Origin: Lactobacillus kalixensis DSM 16043
GTDB lineage: Bacteria > Bacillota > Bacilli > Lactobacillales > Lactobacillaceae
Length of the DNA: 64,000 bases
Direction of reading: 5' to 3'
Assembly (NCBI RefSeq): GCF_001434335.1
Contig: NZ_AZFM01000011.1
Coordinates: 1 to 64,000 of the forward strand
The notes under the pieces are model-generated. The model saw only the letters and a list, made by a program, of their open reading frames with translations, had not been told where the DNA came from and did not search any database. Within the stretch, counting starts at the first letter, position 1. Each line of letters opens with the position of its first letter. Below are positions 49,081 through 56,821 of the stretch, in pieces. A program made the translations under genes and the position numbers.

Positions 49081-50253
49081 ATGAGAGCAGTACATTTTGG
49101 TGCAGGTAATATTGGTCGTGGATTTATTGGTGAAACTTTAGCAGATAATGGCTTTGGCATCGATTTTGTTGATGTTAATGAAACAATTATCGACGAATTA
49201 AACAAGCGCGGTGAATATGATATCGAGCTTGCCGCACCTGGTAAGAAGAGAATCCATGTTTCAGATGTTGATGGTATTAATAATGCCAAGAATCCAGAAA
49301 AGGTTATCGAACAAATTAAGACCACAGACATGATTACTACTGCCATTGGCCCTAAGATTTTGGCAATTATTGCTCCATTAATTGCACAAGGCTTAACCGA
49401 AAGAATTAAGTCAGGCAATACGAAGCCACTTGATGTTATCGCATGTGAAAACATGATTGGTGGTTCAGAACACTTAAAAGAGGAAGTTTACAAACACTTA
49501 GATGATGATATTAAGCCAGAAGTTGACAAGTACATTGGCTTCCCTAATGCAGCTGTAGACAGAATTGTTCCAATTCAACATAACGATGATCCGCTCTTTG
49601 TTTCAGTTGAAGACTTTAAGGAATGGGTTATTGACGAAAGTCAAATGAAGAACAAGGATATCAAGCTAAAGGGTGTTGATTATGCCCCAGACCTTGAACC
49701 ATATATTGAAAGAAAGTTATTCTCAGTTAATACGGGTCACGCAACAGTTGCCTACACTGGTAAGAGTCTCGACTACTCAACCATTGGGGATGCAATCGAA
49801 GATCCATTTGTTTTAAAGCAAGTTAAGCGGGTTTTAAGTGAAACTAGATCACTTCTTCATAATAAGTGGAACAAAGAATTTACTGAAGAAAGCCTTGAAG
49901 AATACCACAACAAGATCTTAAGTAGATTCCAAAATCCATATATTTCTGATGACATTGCTCGTGTTGGTAGAACTCCAATCCGTAAGTTAGGATATAACGA
50001 AAGATTCATTCGCCCAATTCGTGAATTAAAGGAACGTGGTTTGTCATACGATGCTTTGATGGAAACTGTTGGTAGAATTTATCACTTCGATGAACCTAAC
50101 GATAAGGAAAGCGTTAAGTTAATGCAAATGCTTAAGGATGAAGACTTAAAGGACGTTATTGTTGAAACTACTGGTCTTAAAGACGATCCTGAATTAGTAG
50201 ATGAAATTGCCCTTTCTTACAAGAATGCTGACAAAGATGTCAAAAAAGCTTAA
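49081..50253 (+). CDS. mtlD: Mannitol-1-phosphate 5-dehydrogenase
   Basis: Oxidises mannitol-1-phosphate to fructose-6-phosphate with NAD. The N-terminal Rossmann loop is [15 protein letters not shown], and the substrate-binding [14 protein letters not shown] motif contains the catalytic lysine of the polyol-specific long-chain dehydrogenases. 390 aa is typical. TAGGAG precedes the ATG. Last gene of the operon; a perfect terminator follows. Confidence 0.98.
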   Translation: MRAVHFGAGNIGRGFIGETLADNGFGIDFVDVNETIIDELNKRGEYDIELAAPGKKRIHVSDVDGINNAKNPEKVIEQIKTTDMITTAIGPKILAIIAPLIAQGLTERIKSGNTKPLDVIACENMIGGSEHLKEEVYKHLDDDIKPEVDKYIGFPNAAVDRIVPIQHNDDPLFVSVEDFKEWVIDESQMKNKDIKLKGVDYAPDLEPYIERKLFSVNTGHATVAYTGKSLDYSTIGDAIEDPFVLKQVKRVLSETRSLLHNKWNKEFTEESLEEYHNKILSRFQNPYISDDIARVGRTPIRKLGYNERFIRPIRELKERGLSYDALMETVGRIYHFDEPNDKESVKLMQMLKDEDLKDVIVETTGLKDDPELVDEIALSYKNADKDVKKA

Positions 50254-50287
50254 TTAAAATATTTCTTCTCCAAAATTGATTGAGTAT

Positions 50288-50318
50288 AAAAGTGCGAGTT
50301 TACTCGCACTTTTTTTTA
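50288..50318 (+). terminator. Terminator of mtlAFD
   Basis: AGTGCGAG and CTCGCACT pair perfectly around TTTA, followed by eight T. Confidence 0.95.
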
Positions 50319-50359
50319 CCTAAAAGCAAGTAATAATCGTAGTTCATTGCATTATTTTG

Positions 50360-50365
50360 TATAAT
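50360..50365 (+). promoter_or_regulatory. -10 element of the HAD gene
   Basis: Perfect TATAAT 33 nt before the ATG; no good -35 found. Confidence 0.4.
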
Positions 50366-50397
50366 ATAACCATATAAAATGTTAGGAGTACGTAATA

Positions 50398-51213
50398 ATG
50401 GCAATTAAAATGATCGCAGTTGATTTGGACGGAACTTTATTAAATAGTGGAAAGAGAATCTCCTCAGAAACTTTACGAACTTTACAAGCAGCTCACGGAC
50501 AAGGAATTAAAATTGTTTTAGCATCTGGTCGTCCTCTATCAGGAGTTCTACCTTTTGACGAAGAAATTGGTTTAAAGGGTGAAGATGAATATGCCGTTGT
50601 TTTTAATGGTGCGGTTGTTCAAGATTTGGCTGGTAATGTCATGATGAGTCAAAAGCTAGACTATCGTGATTTTGAAACTTTGTTGCGTTTTCAAAGATTA
50701 AGTCATGTAAACTTACATTTTGAAACAACTGAATGTTTTTACACCTTAGATCGTGATCTTTGTGTTCAATTATTAATTAGTGCTGCTATGACTGATAACG
50801 AATTGAAGGTGCGTGAGCGCAGTGACATACCTAAGGACTTTATTTTTAATAAAGCTGTCTTTACTTGTGATCAGAATAGTGATCAAATTGGAAAATTATG
50901 GGCATCACTTCCAGATTGGGCTTTTCAATCATATGATATCGTTCGCAGCTTAGATAATTGTATTGAATTAAATGCTATTGGTGCTTCAAAAGGGAATGCT
51001 TTGATGGAATTAGCTGATCGCTTAAAGATTAGTCAATCTAATGTCATGGTTTTTGGTGATCAAGGAAATGATATTTCAATGTTTGATAATCCCGAATTCA
51101 AGAAGATTGCAATGGGTAATGCTATTGAAGATATCAAACAAAGAGCAGATTATGTGACTGATGACAATGATCATAATGGTATCGCAAAAGCATTAAAGAA
51201 ATTTGTCCTTTAA
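50398..51213 (+). CDS. Cof-type HAD phosphatase
   Basis: 271-aa HAD hydrolase: motif I VDLDGTLLNS, motif II LASGRPLSG, cap domain with FNGAVVQD, and motif IV FGDQGNDISMFD. The substrate is unknown, probably a sugar phosphate. TAGGAG precedes the ATG. Second of three Cof-type paralogues in the window. It may be read through into the crcB genes, although these have their own promoter. Confidence 0.9.
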   Translation: MAIKMIAVDLDGTLLNSGKRISSETLRTLQAAHGQGIKIVLASGRPLSGVLPFDEEIGLKGEDEYAVVFNGAVVQDLAGNVMMSQKLDYRDFETLLRFQRLSHVNLHFETTECFYTLDRDLCVQLLISAAMTDNELKVRERSDIPKDFIFNKAVFTCDQNSDQIGKLWASLPDWAFQSYDIVRSLDNCIELNAIGASKGNALMELADRLKISQSNVMVFGDQGNDISMFDNPEFKKIAMGNAIEDIKQRADYVTDDNDHNGIAKALKKFVL

Positions 51214-51238
51214 CCTTTCTTAAAAAAACGGGTATAAT
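51210..51238 (+). promoter_or_regulatory. crcB operon promoter
   Basis: TTAACC (51210-51215), 17 nt, TATAAT (51233-51238). The -35 overlaps the stop codon of the HAD gene. No fluoride riboswitch is visible in the short leader. Confidence 0.5.
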
Positions 51239-51274
51239 AAATTTCAGAATGTTCGGGAGAAACGAGGAGATTTT

Positions 51275-51664
51275 TTGTCTAATAAAATAAAAAACTACCT
51301 TAGCGTAGCTTTTTTTGCGTTTTTTGGAGGCGCATTTAGGGCAGCATTAAATACTAATTATGGTTTCTATGGAACTTTTTGGGGTAATATTATTGGCTGT
51401 TTTTTATTAGCCTTTTTGACATATTTTTTTATTGAATTTAAAGATTTCTACGAATGGTTAACAGTAGGATTAGGTACCGGTTTTATTGGAGCTTTTACCA
51501 CTTTTTCAACCTTCACACTTGACACTTTGAAGCAATTACAAGCAGGTCAAACGATTAATGCACTAATTTACTTCTTTACATCAATTGTTTTTGGCTTTTT
51601 ATTTGCTGAACTGGGTTCAAAAATTGGCACAAAGTTGGGTAAAACAATAATAGGGATGGAGTAA
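51275..51664 (+). CDS. crcB: Fluoride exporter CrcB/Fluc, first subunit
   Basis: 129-aa four-helix membrane protein of the Fluc family, which exports fluoride as dual-topology or heterodimeric channels. [15 protein letters not shown] carries the conserved pore Asn and [12 protein letters not shown] the phenylalanine box. TTG start after GAGGAGA. Adjacent to a second crcB, as in species with obligate heterodimers of fixed opposite orientation. Confidence 0.93.
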   Translation: MSNKIKNYLSVAFFAFFGGAFRAALNTNYGFYGTFWGNIIGCFLLAFLTYFFIEFKDFYEWLTVGLGTGFIGAFTTFSTFTLDTLKQLQAGQTINALIYFFTSIVFGFLFAELGSKIGTKLGKTIIGME

Positions 51665-51666
51665 AG

Positions 51667-52041
51667 ATGAATTTACTACTAGCAGGGATTGGTGCAATGA
51701 TCGGTGCAAGTCTGCGTTATGGCATCACTAATTACGGTAAAAAACATTGGGAAAAATTTAAACAAAAGTATAATAACTTACCTTTCCCAACTTTGTTTAT
51801 CAATTTATCTGGCGCATTTTTATTGGGACTTATTTTCGGTATCGGTAGCAATGTTTTTTTCTACGCTTTGGTAGGAACTGGTGTAATGGGTGGATATACT
51901 ACTTTTTCGACTTTAAACACAGAACTACTAGCCTTATATCGAGATAAAAATTATCGTGCGCTACTTTGGTATATGCTCACTTCCTATTTAGGCGGTTTAA
52001 TTCTTGTCTATGTAGGATTTTGGATAGGAAGTTTATATTAA
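51667..52041 (+). CDS. crcB: Fluoride exporter CrcB/Fluc, second subunit
   Basis: 124-aa paralogue of the preceding gene. GASLRYG at the N-terminus, LFINLSGAFLLGL with the pore Asn, and GGYTTFSTLNTE. Two nt after the first crcB. It shares one overlapping base (TAATG) with the next gene, which implies translational coupling of the whole set. Confidence 0.93.
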   Translation: MNLLLAGIGAMIGASLRYGITNYGKKHWEKFKQKYNNLPFPTLFINLSGAFLLGLIFGIGSNVFFYALVGTGVMGGYTTFSTLNTELLALYRDKNYRALLWYMLTSYLGGLILVYVGFWIGSLY

Positions 52042-52766
52042 TGAGAAAATTTATTCCGAAAGTGGTTAAGATAATCGCGGTTTTATTAGCTGGATTATCT
52101 TTATATTTACTTTTGCTCAGTTCGGCAACCGTGAGAGTTGATGACACTCACAAAATGGCTAAAGAAGTCATTGATAAAGTTTTGAAAAATTCTGACCAAC
52201 CTGAGTTGACTGATGCTATTAAGATGGTGAGAACTTCTGGACTTGAAGATGATTTGATTGCAAATTTAAATCCACGTATTAAAATAGATTTTTCCTATGC
52301 AGACGTTTATCAGTTAAGCACAAAATATGACAATAATGGTAAGTTAACAGTTAAAGATTTTCCTTACAAGCCACACAATAGCTTAGAGGAAGTTATTGAA
52401 AAGTTCTTATTAGTTCAGGTCAATAAAGAATTAAAAAAAGAGTCAGAACAAGTTTCTCATTTGATTAGTATTTTTCGCTATTCAATTTTTGCGATTGTTC
52501 TTCTCTATATTTTAGCGGCAATTTTATTTATTTTTGGTCGCTACTGGGCCTCTATTCCGCTTTTAGTTGGTTCACTAACATCTTTTGGAGCTCTATGGCT
52601 CTTCTGTAATTCGATGACTAGACAGCTTCAAGCTGAAGTATATAGCGGTATTACAATTGATGTTAACTCGGGTATTTGGATAGGGTTGATTATAGGGCTA
52701 GTTACTGCAATTGCTTGGCCATTTTTGTTAAAATTAACCCAAGATAAAAAGAAAGAAGAGAATTAA
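52041..52766 (+). CDS. Membrane protein of unknown function
   Basis: 241-aa protein I do not recognise. One N-terminal helix (about 8-28) is followed by an extracytoplasmic segment of about 115 residues rich in charged helices, then about three helices (roughly 150-172, 176-195, 213-233) and a lysine-rich tail KLTQDKKKEEN. ATG 52041 overlaps the crcB2 stop; an in-frame start 75 nt upstream inside crcB2 has no ribosome site. Coupled by TAATG to the phosphatase gene behind it. A role with fluoride export or envelope stress is only an inference from linkage. Confidence 0.8.
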   Translation: MRKFIPKVVKIIAVLLAGLSLYLLLLSSATVRVDDTHKMAKEVIDKVLKNSDQPELTDAIKMVRTSGLEDDLIANLNPRIKIDFSYADVYQLSTKYDNNGKLTVKDFPYKPHNSLEEVIEKFLLVQVNKELKKESEQVSHLISIFRYSIFAIVLLYILAAILFIFGRYWASIPLLVGSLTSFGALWLFCNSMTRQLQAEVYSGITIDVNSGIWIGLIIGLVTAIAWPFLLKLTQDKKKEEN

Positions 52767-53233
52767 TGCATAAGATATTATTCGTTTGCCATGGTAATAT
52801 TTGTCGCTCACCAATGGCCGAATTTGTTATGAAAGATATAGTTTATCAAAATAAACTAGGGGATAAGTATATAATTGAATCGGCTGCAGCAACAAATGAT
52901 GCAGTTGGGATGACAATGGATCTACGGGCAAAAAGAGAATTAGATAAACATCATGTTTCTTATACAACTCACATCGCTCGAAAGATGACACGTGAAGATT
53001 ATCAAAGCTACGATTATTTGGTTTGTATGGACGAAGAAAATTTTTTGGATATGAATCAAATTACTGGCGGCGATCCAGAGCAAAAAGAATATAAATTATT
53101 GGCGTTTACAGGGAGTCATAAAGATGTTGATGATCCTTGGTACACCGGTGACTTTGATACAGCTTATAAAGAAATTAGACAAGGCTGTGAAGCTTTATTT
53201 AATCAAATTGAAAGCAAAAAAGAAGAGGAGTAA
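52766..53233 (+). CDS. Low-molecular-weight protein tyrosine phosphatase
   Basis: 155-aa cytosolic phosphatase with the P-loop VCHGNICRSPMAE (Cys nucleophile and Arg) near the N-terminus and the acid DDPWYTGDFDTAY loop. Family members dephosphorylate tyrosine (or arginine) on proteins. Linked by TAATG to the unknown membrane protein. Ends in a terminator shared with the convergent glycerate kinase. Confidence 0.93.
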   Translation: MHKILFVCHGNICRSPMAEFVMKDIVYQNKLGDKYIIESAAATNDAVGMTMDLRAKRELDKHHVSYTTHIARKMTREDYQSYDYLVCMDEENFLDMNQITGGDPEQKEYKLLAFTGSHKDVDDPWYTGDFDTAYKEIRQGCEALFNQIESKKEEE

Positions 53234-53255
53234 AAAAGCTCCTCTTTTATTTTTG
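53221..53255. terminator. Bidirectional terminator
   Basis: AAGAGGAG (53223-53230) pairs with CTCCTCTT (53239-53246), with A-rich and T-rich flanks. It overlaps the 3' ends of both convergent genes. Confidence 0.8.
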
Positions 53256-54392
53256 CAATAATAATCTAACAATATTTTCGCAGGTGCGACTGACATTTTC
53301 CGGACCATTAATCAGTGCTTCTTCTAAACTACAAGGTCGATCAATAATACTAAAGAAAGCGGTGAAACCGTATGAATAAAGCTGCTCAATTCCTTTTCCA
53401 AGAGTTCCAGCTAAAGAAATTACTGGAATTTGATATTTTTTGGAAATTTGTGCTACTCCAAAAGGTGTTTTACCATATTTCGTTTGAAAATCAGTTCCAC
53501 CCTCACCAGTGAAAACAATATCTGCATTTTTGATCTTATCTTCTAAGTGACTTTCTTTGGCAACAACTTGCACTCCAGGAATAAGTTGAGCATTAGTGAA
53601 TGAAAGCAGGCCAGCTCCAAGCCCACCAGCAGCTCCAGCACCTGGAAGTAGAGCTATATCTTTATTAGTTTCTTTTTTGATTATTTGTGCATAATGAGCT
53701 AGGTTTTGATCTAATAATTCCTGCGTTACTTTATCTGCACCTTTTTGTTTACCAAAAGTGAAGGAGGCACCAGTAGGTCCAATTAATGGATTTGTGACAT
53801 CACTTGCTATAATAAATTCTACTTGTTTTAAGGCAGGATTTATTTTTGATAAGTCTAGGCTCGCTATTTTGTCTAAATCACCACCGCCAAGATGGTGAGA
53901 AATAAGCTGTTGATTTTTATCAAAAAACTTTACCCCTAAAGCTTGCGCCATTCCAGCACCGCCGTCATTTGTTGCACTACCGCCTAGACCGATAATAATT
54001 TTATTGACTCCTTTTTTGAGAGCGGAATTAATTAGTTGTCCTACACCATATGTGTTGGCTATTTTAATATTATCTGGATTACGTTCTTTTTTTGTTAAAA
54101 AGGTAAGTCCACTGCTAGCTGCCATTTCAATAATTGCGGTTTTTTCATTATTGATTAAGCCGTAAGTTGCAGTAACTTTATTATTAAGTGGATCAAATAC
54201 TTCTTCAGTAATATAATGTCCATTTTGACTGTCAACTAAAGCAGCTGTTGTTCCTTCCCCTCCATCAGCCATTGGCACTGCGATAATTTCTGAATTTGGA
54301 TCGGCTTTTCTAATACCTTTTTCCATTGCTTGGCAAACTTCTCTTGCCGACATGCTGTCCTTGAAAGAATCTGGCGCTAAGATATATTTCAT
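53247..54392 (-). CDS. Glycerate kinase (GlxK/GarK family)
   Basis: 381-aa kinase that phosphorylates D-glycerate to 2- or 3-phosphoglycerate, feeding lower glycolysis. LAPDSFKDSMSAREV, MADGGEGT, IGLGGSATNDGGAGMAQALG and VFTGEGGTDFQTKYGK are the family motifs. Start MKYILAPDSFKDS chosen with GGTGA upstream; an in-frame ATG 12 nt earlier is possible. It stands alone, with TATAAT on the minus strand at 54448-54443 as a possible -10. Confidence 0.95.
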   Translation of the reverse strand: MKYILAPDSFKDSMSAREVCQAMEKGIRKADPNSEIIAVPMADGGEGTTAALVDSQNGHYITEEVFDPLNNKVTATYGLINNEKTAIIEMAASSGLTFLTKKERNPDNIKIANTYGVGQLINSALKKGVNKIIIGLGGSATNDGGAGMAQALGVKFFDKNQQLISHHLGGGDLDKIASLDLSKINPALKQVEFIIASDVTNPLIGPTGASFTFGKQKGADKVTQELLDQNLAHYAQIIKKETNKDIALLPGAGAAGGLGAGLLSFTNAQLIPGVQVVAKESHLEDKIKNADIVFTGEGGTDFQTKYGKTPFGVAQISKKYQIPVISLAGTLGKGIEQLYSYGFTAFFSIIDRPCSLEEALINGPENVSRTCENIVRLLLQK

Positions 54393-54558
54393 AATTTTCA
54401 CCATTCATTGTTAAAGAATTAATTATTTCGCTGTACATTGCAATTATAACAATTAATTTATATTAAGATTGATAACTTTAAATTTTCATGAGTATCTATT
54501 AAAATTATTTAGTGGATAAATGGACATATGCTAAATTAAGATTAATGGGGATTAGACA

Positions 54559-54828
54559 ATGATTTTCAAACCTGGTTATTATGAAGCTGAGATAGATAAC
54601 CCGGCACGAATTAAGACCGAAGTAAAAATAGAAGATAAGAGAATTGTTGACGTAAAGTTGTACACTTTAAAAGATGAACGACCAATTGAACCCGATCTTG
54701 CAAAAGAGTTCAAAGGTCAGATAATTGATGCACAATCAGTTAATATTGATGGTGTATCAGCTGCAAGTATTCTTACCAAGGCTGTCAAGTCTGTTGTTGG
54801 TAAGGCTTTGGCAGATGCTAGAATATAG
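54559..54828 (+). CDS. FMN-binding-domain mini-protein
   Basis: 89-aa stand-alone FMN_bind-like domain: PGYYEAEI...VKIEDKRIVDVKLYT, then IIDAQSVNIDGVSAASILTKAV. The last part matches the flavinylation consensus region DxxSGATxT but reads DGVSAASILT, with Gly to Ala. Larger enzymes use this domain to hold covalent FMN; here it is free, without signal peptide or membrane helix. GGGG is about 10 nt before the ATG. It lies 19 nt ahead of an asparaginase gene on the same strand. Role unknown. Confidence 0.75.
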   Translation: MIFKPGYYEAEIDNPARIKTEVKIEDKRIVDVKLYTLKDERPIEPDLAKEFKGQIIDAQSVNIDGVSAASILTKAVKSVVGKALADARI

Positions 54829-54847
54829 CTTATAGGGGGCTGGATTA

Positions 54848-55846
54848 ATGACAAAGAAAATTTTATTACTATCAACGGGAGGAACAATTGCGTCCGTAGT
54901 TTCTGAGTCAGGATTAGTACCTAAAGAATCTGGTGAAGAATTAATAAAGCTATTAGGTGATTTGCCTTATGAAATCGATGTTAAAGATATTTTGCAACTT
55001 GACTCTTCAAATATTCAACCAGAAGAATGGAAATATATTGCAGAAAAGATTTATAAGTATCGCTTGGATTATGATGGTATTGTAGTTTCTCATGGTACTG
55101 ATACTATGGCTTATACTGCTTCAATGCTTTCATTTATGCTTCAAAATATTGAAATACCTGTTGTATTAACGGGAAGTCAGGTACCAATCAATGTAGTTTT
55201 AAGTGATGCCCCAGATAATTTACGCTTAGCATTTGCAGCTGCAGCAAACTGTCAAGCTGGAATATATTTGGCTTTTGATCGTAAAGTAATGCTGGGTTGC
55301 CGTACAGTTAAGGTGAGAACCATTAACTTTAATGCTTTCGAGAGTGTGAATGTCCCGCCTGTAGCTGAAGTAACTTCTGATGGACTGGTTTTTAAGCATA
55401 AGATAGCTGATAAGCAAAAAAAATGTGTCTTAAATACCAACATTGATACCCATGTTTCATTGGTTAAATTATTCCCTGGTTTTGATCCTAATCTCTTATT
55501 TGCTATGGCTGATAGTGGTTGCCATGGAATCGTTATTGAAGCATATGGAATGGGCGGAATGAACTATATTAGACGAAATATGGTTGGAGCTGTTGGTGAT
55601 TTGATTAAACGTGGAATTCCAGTTATTGCCAGCAGTCAATGCTTGTATGAGCGTAGTGACCTGACTAAATACGAAGTTGGGCGTTTAGCTCTTCTTGAAG
55701 GAGCAATTAGTGCTAGAGATATGACTTCCGAAAGTGCTATAACTAAGTTGATGTGGGCTTTAGGACAGGGAATGAATGTCCATGAAGTGACTGAATTTTT
55801 CAACCAAGATGTGGTAGGCGAAGTTACAATCGAAATTGAAGAATAA
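54848..55846 (+). CDS. ansA: L-asparaginase (type I)
   Basis: 332-aa cytosolic asparaginase hydrolysing asparagine to aspartate and ammonia. First catalytic Thr in LLSTGGTIASV, second in VVSHGTDTMAYTASML; the C-terminal GIPVIASSQC stretch is also typical. No signal peptide, so it is the cytoplasmic type. AGGGGG precedes the ATG. Probably co-transcribed with the FMN-bind mini-protein. Followed by a long terminator. Confidence 0.95.
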   Translation: MTKKILLLSTGGTIASVVSESGLVPKESGEELIKLLGDLPYEIDVKDILQLDSSNIQPEEWKYIAEKIYKYRLDYDGIVVSHGTDTMAYTASMLSFMLQNIEIPVVLTGSQVPINVVLSDAPDNLRLAFAAAANCQAGIYLAFDRKVMLGCRTVKVRTINFNAFESVNVPPVAEVTSDGLVFKHKIADKQKKCVLNTNIDTHVSLVKLFPGFDPNLLFAMADSGCHGIVIEAYGMGGMNYIRRNMVGAVGDLIKRGIPVIASSQCLYERSDLTKYEVGRLALLEGAISARDMTSESAITKLMWALGQGMNVHEVTEFFNQDVVGEVTIEIEE

Positions 55847-55896
55847 AAGCTATCAATAGCAATTCTGAAGTTGAGTTGCTACTGATAGCTTTTTGT
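55846..55896. terminator. Bidirectional terminator after ansA
   Basis: A 17-bp stem with one mismatch, 55846-55862 against 55876-55892, followed by a T-run; suits both ansA and the convergent HAD gene. Confidence 0.92.
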
Positions 55897-56720
55897 TATT
55901 TTTCGGCTTTATCTAAATATTCTTCTAGAACTTGTAAAACGCCACTATCATTATTACTTGGTGCAGTGTACTTGGCTAATTTGATTATTTCAGGATTACC
56001 GTTAGCCATTGCATAGCTATAACCAGCAAGTTCAAGCATTTCTTTGTCATTTAAACCATCACCAAAGGCAATTAACTGACTGGGTTCCAAATTGAAGAAT
56101 CGTAAGAAATATTTTAATCCTTGAGCTTTATTAACACCATAAGCAATCACATCGATATCATCAAAGCCGCTGGTAGTGCAGTGAATTCTCTCAGTATGTT
56201 TTGAATTGAAAGTATTTTCCATCTCTTCAGCTAAGCTAGAATCTATATTCAAAGTTAACTTGATAATTCGTTCCCTGGTTGGAATTTCATCAAAACTGTC
56301 TACACCTTCGTTATTTGGATAATAGAAGTTCATCAAGCGTTTGAAATCAGTAGGGTATGAATTTAAGTAATAAGCCCCTTCACGGCCACTTGCACAAATA
56401 TGAGCTTGTGGGTAGTTTTCTTGAATAAAATTAATTAATTGGATCCCGGTTTGATAAGTTAAGTAGTGACTTGAAATAATTTCATTGTCCTTAACTAAAA
56501 GTGCTCCATTTTCTGCGACGATATCAATCTTGTCCAAAAAGCCTGCAAAATCTCGCTTGAGGCGCGCTAACGGACGCCCACTAGAAACAATGAAGTGAAT
56601 GTGATGTTTTTTGAGTCTAGTTAAAACTTTGCTAAATCTTTCATGATCATAAGTTAAATCATCATTCATGAAAGTTCCATCCATATCAACAGCAACTGCT
56701 TTAAAAGGAATATCAGTCAT
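55896..56720 (-). CDS. Cof-type HAD phosphatase
   Basis: 274-aa HAD hydrolase: motif I AVDMDGTFMNDD, motif II VSSGRPLARL, motif IV AFGDGLNDKEML. The substrate is unknown. AAGGAG precedes the ATG. The promoter region holds a cre site directly against a perfect TATAAT, so carbon catabolite repression is likely, pointing to a sugar-related substrate. Third Cof-type paralogue in the window. Confidence 0.9.
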   Translation of the reverse strand: MTDIPFKAVAVDMDGTFMNDDLTYDHERFSKVLTRLKKHHIHFIVSSGRPLARLKRDFAGFLDKIDIVAENGALLVKDNEIISSHYLTYQTGIQLINFIQENYPQAHICASGREGAYYLNSYPTDFKRLMNFYYPNNEGVDSFDEIPTRERIIKLTLNIDSSLAEEMENTFNSKHTERIHCTTSGFDDIDVIAYGVNKAQGLKYFLRFFNLEPSQLIAFGDGLNDKEMLELAGYSYAMANGNPEIIKLAKYTAPSNNDSGVLQVLEEYLDKAEK

Positions 56721-56754
56721 TTTTTTCTCCTTACTTAATAAAGTATGTATTTTT

Positions 56755-56775
56755 ATTATACCGTAAGCGATTACA
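56755..56775 (-). promoter_or_regulatory. HAD promoter -10 with adjoining cre site
   Basis: On the minus strand TGTAATCGCTTACG (56775-56762) fits cre TGWAANCGNTNWCA except for its last base, and a perfect TATAAT (56760-56755) follows 1 nt later. A cre between -35 and -10 means repression. Confidence 0.7.
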
Positions 56776-56782
56776 TATGAGT

Positions 56783-56811
56783 AGAAAAAAAGAATGCATA
56801 AGCATTCTTAA
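56783..56811 (-). terminator. Terminator of the second permease
   Basis: AAGAATGC and GCATTCTT pair around ATAA; on the minus strand the stem is followed by a run of seven T. Confidence 0.85.
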
Positions 56812-56821
56812 AAAGTTGAGT

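Noticed and set aside
51214-51274. Fluoride (crcB) riboswitch upstream of the fluoride exporters
   Set aside because: Only about 60 nt are available, filled by a promoter and ribosome site, and no fluoride aptamer pattern is present.
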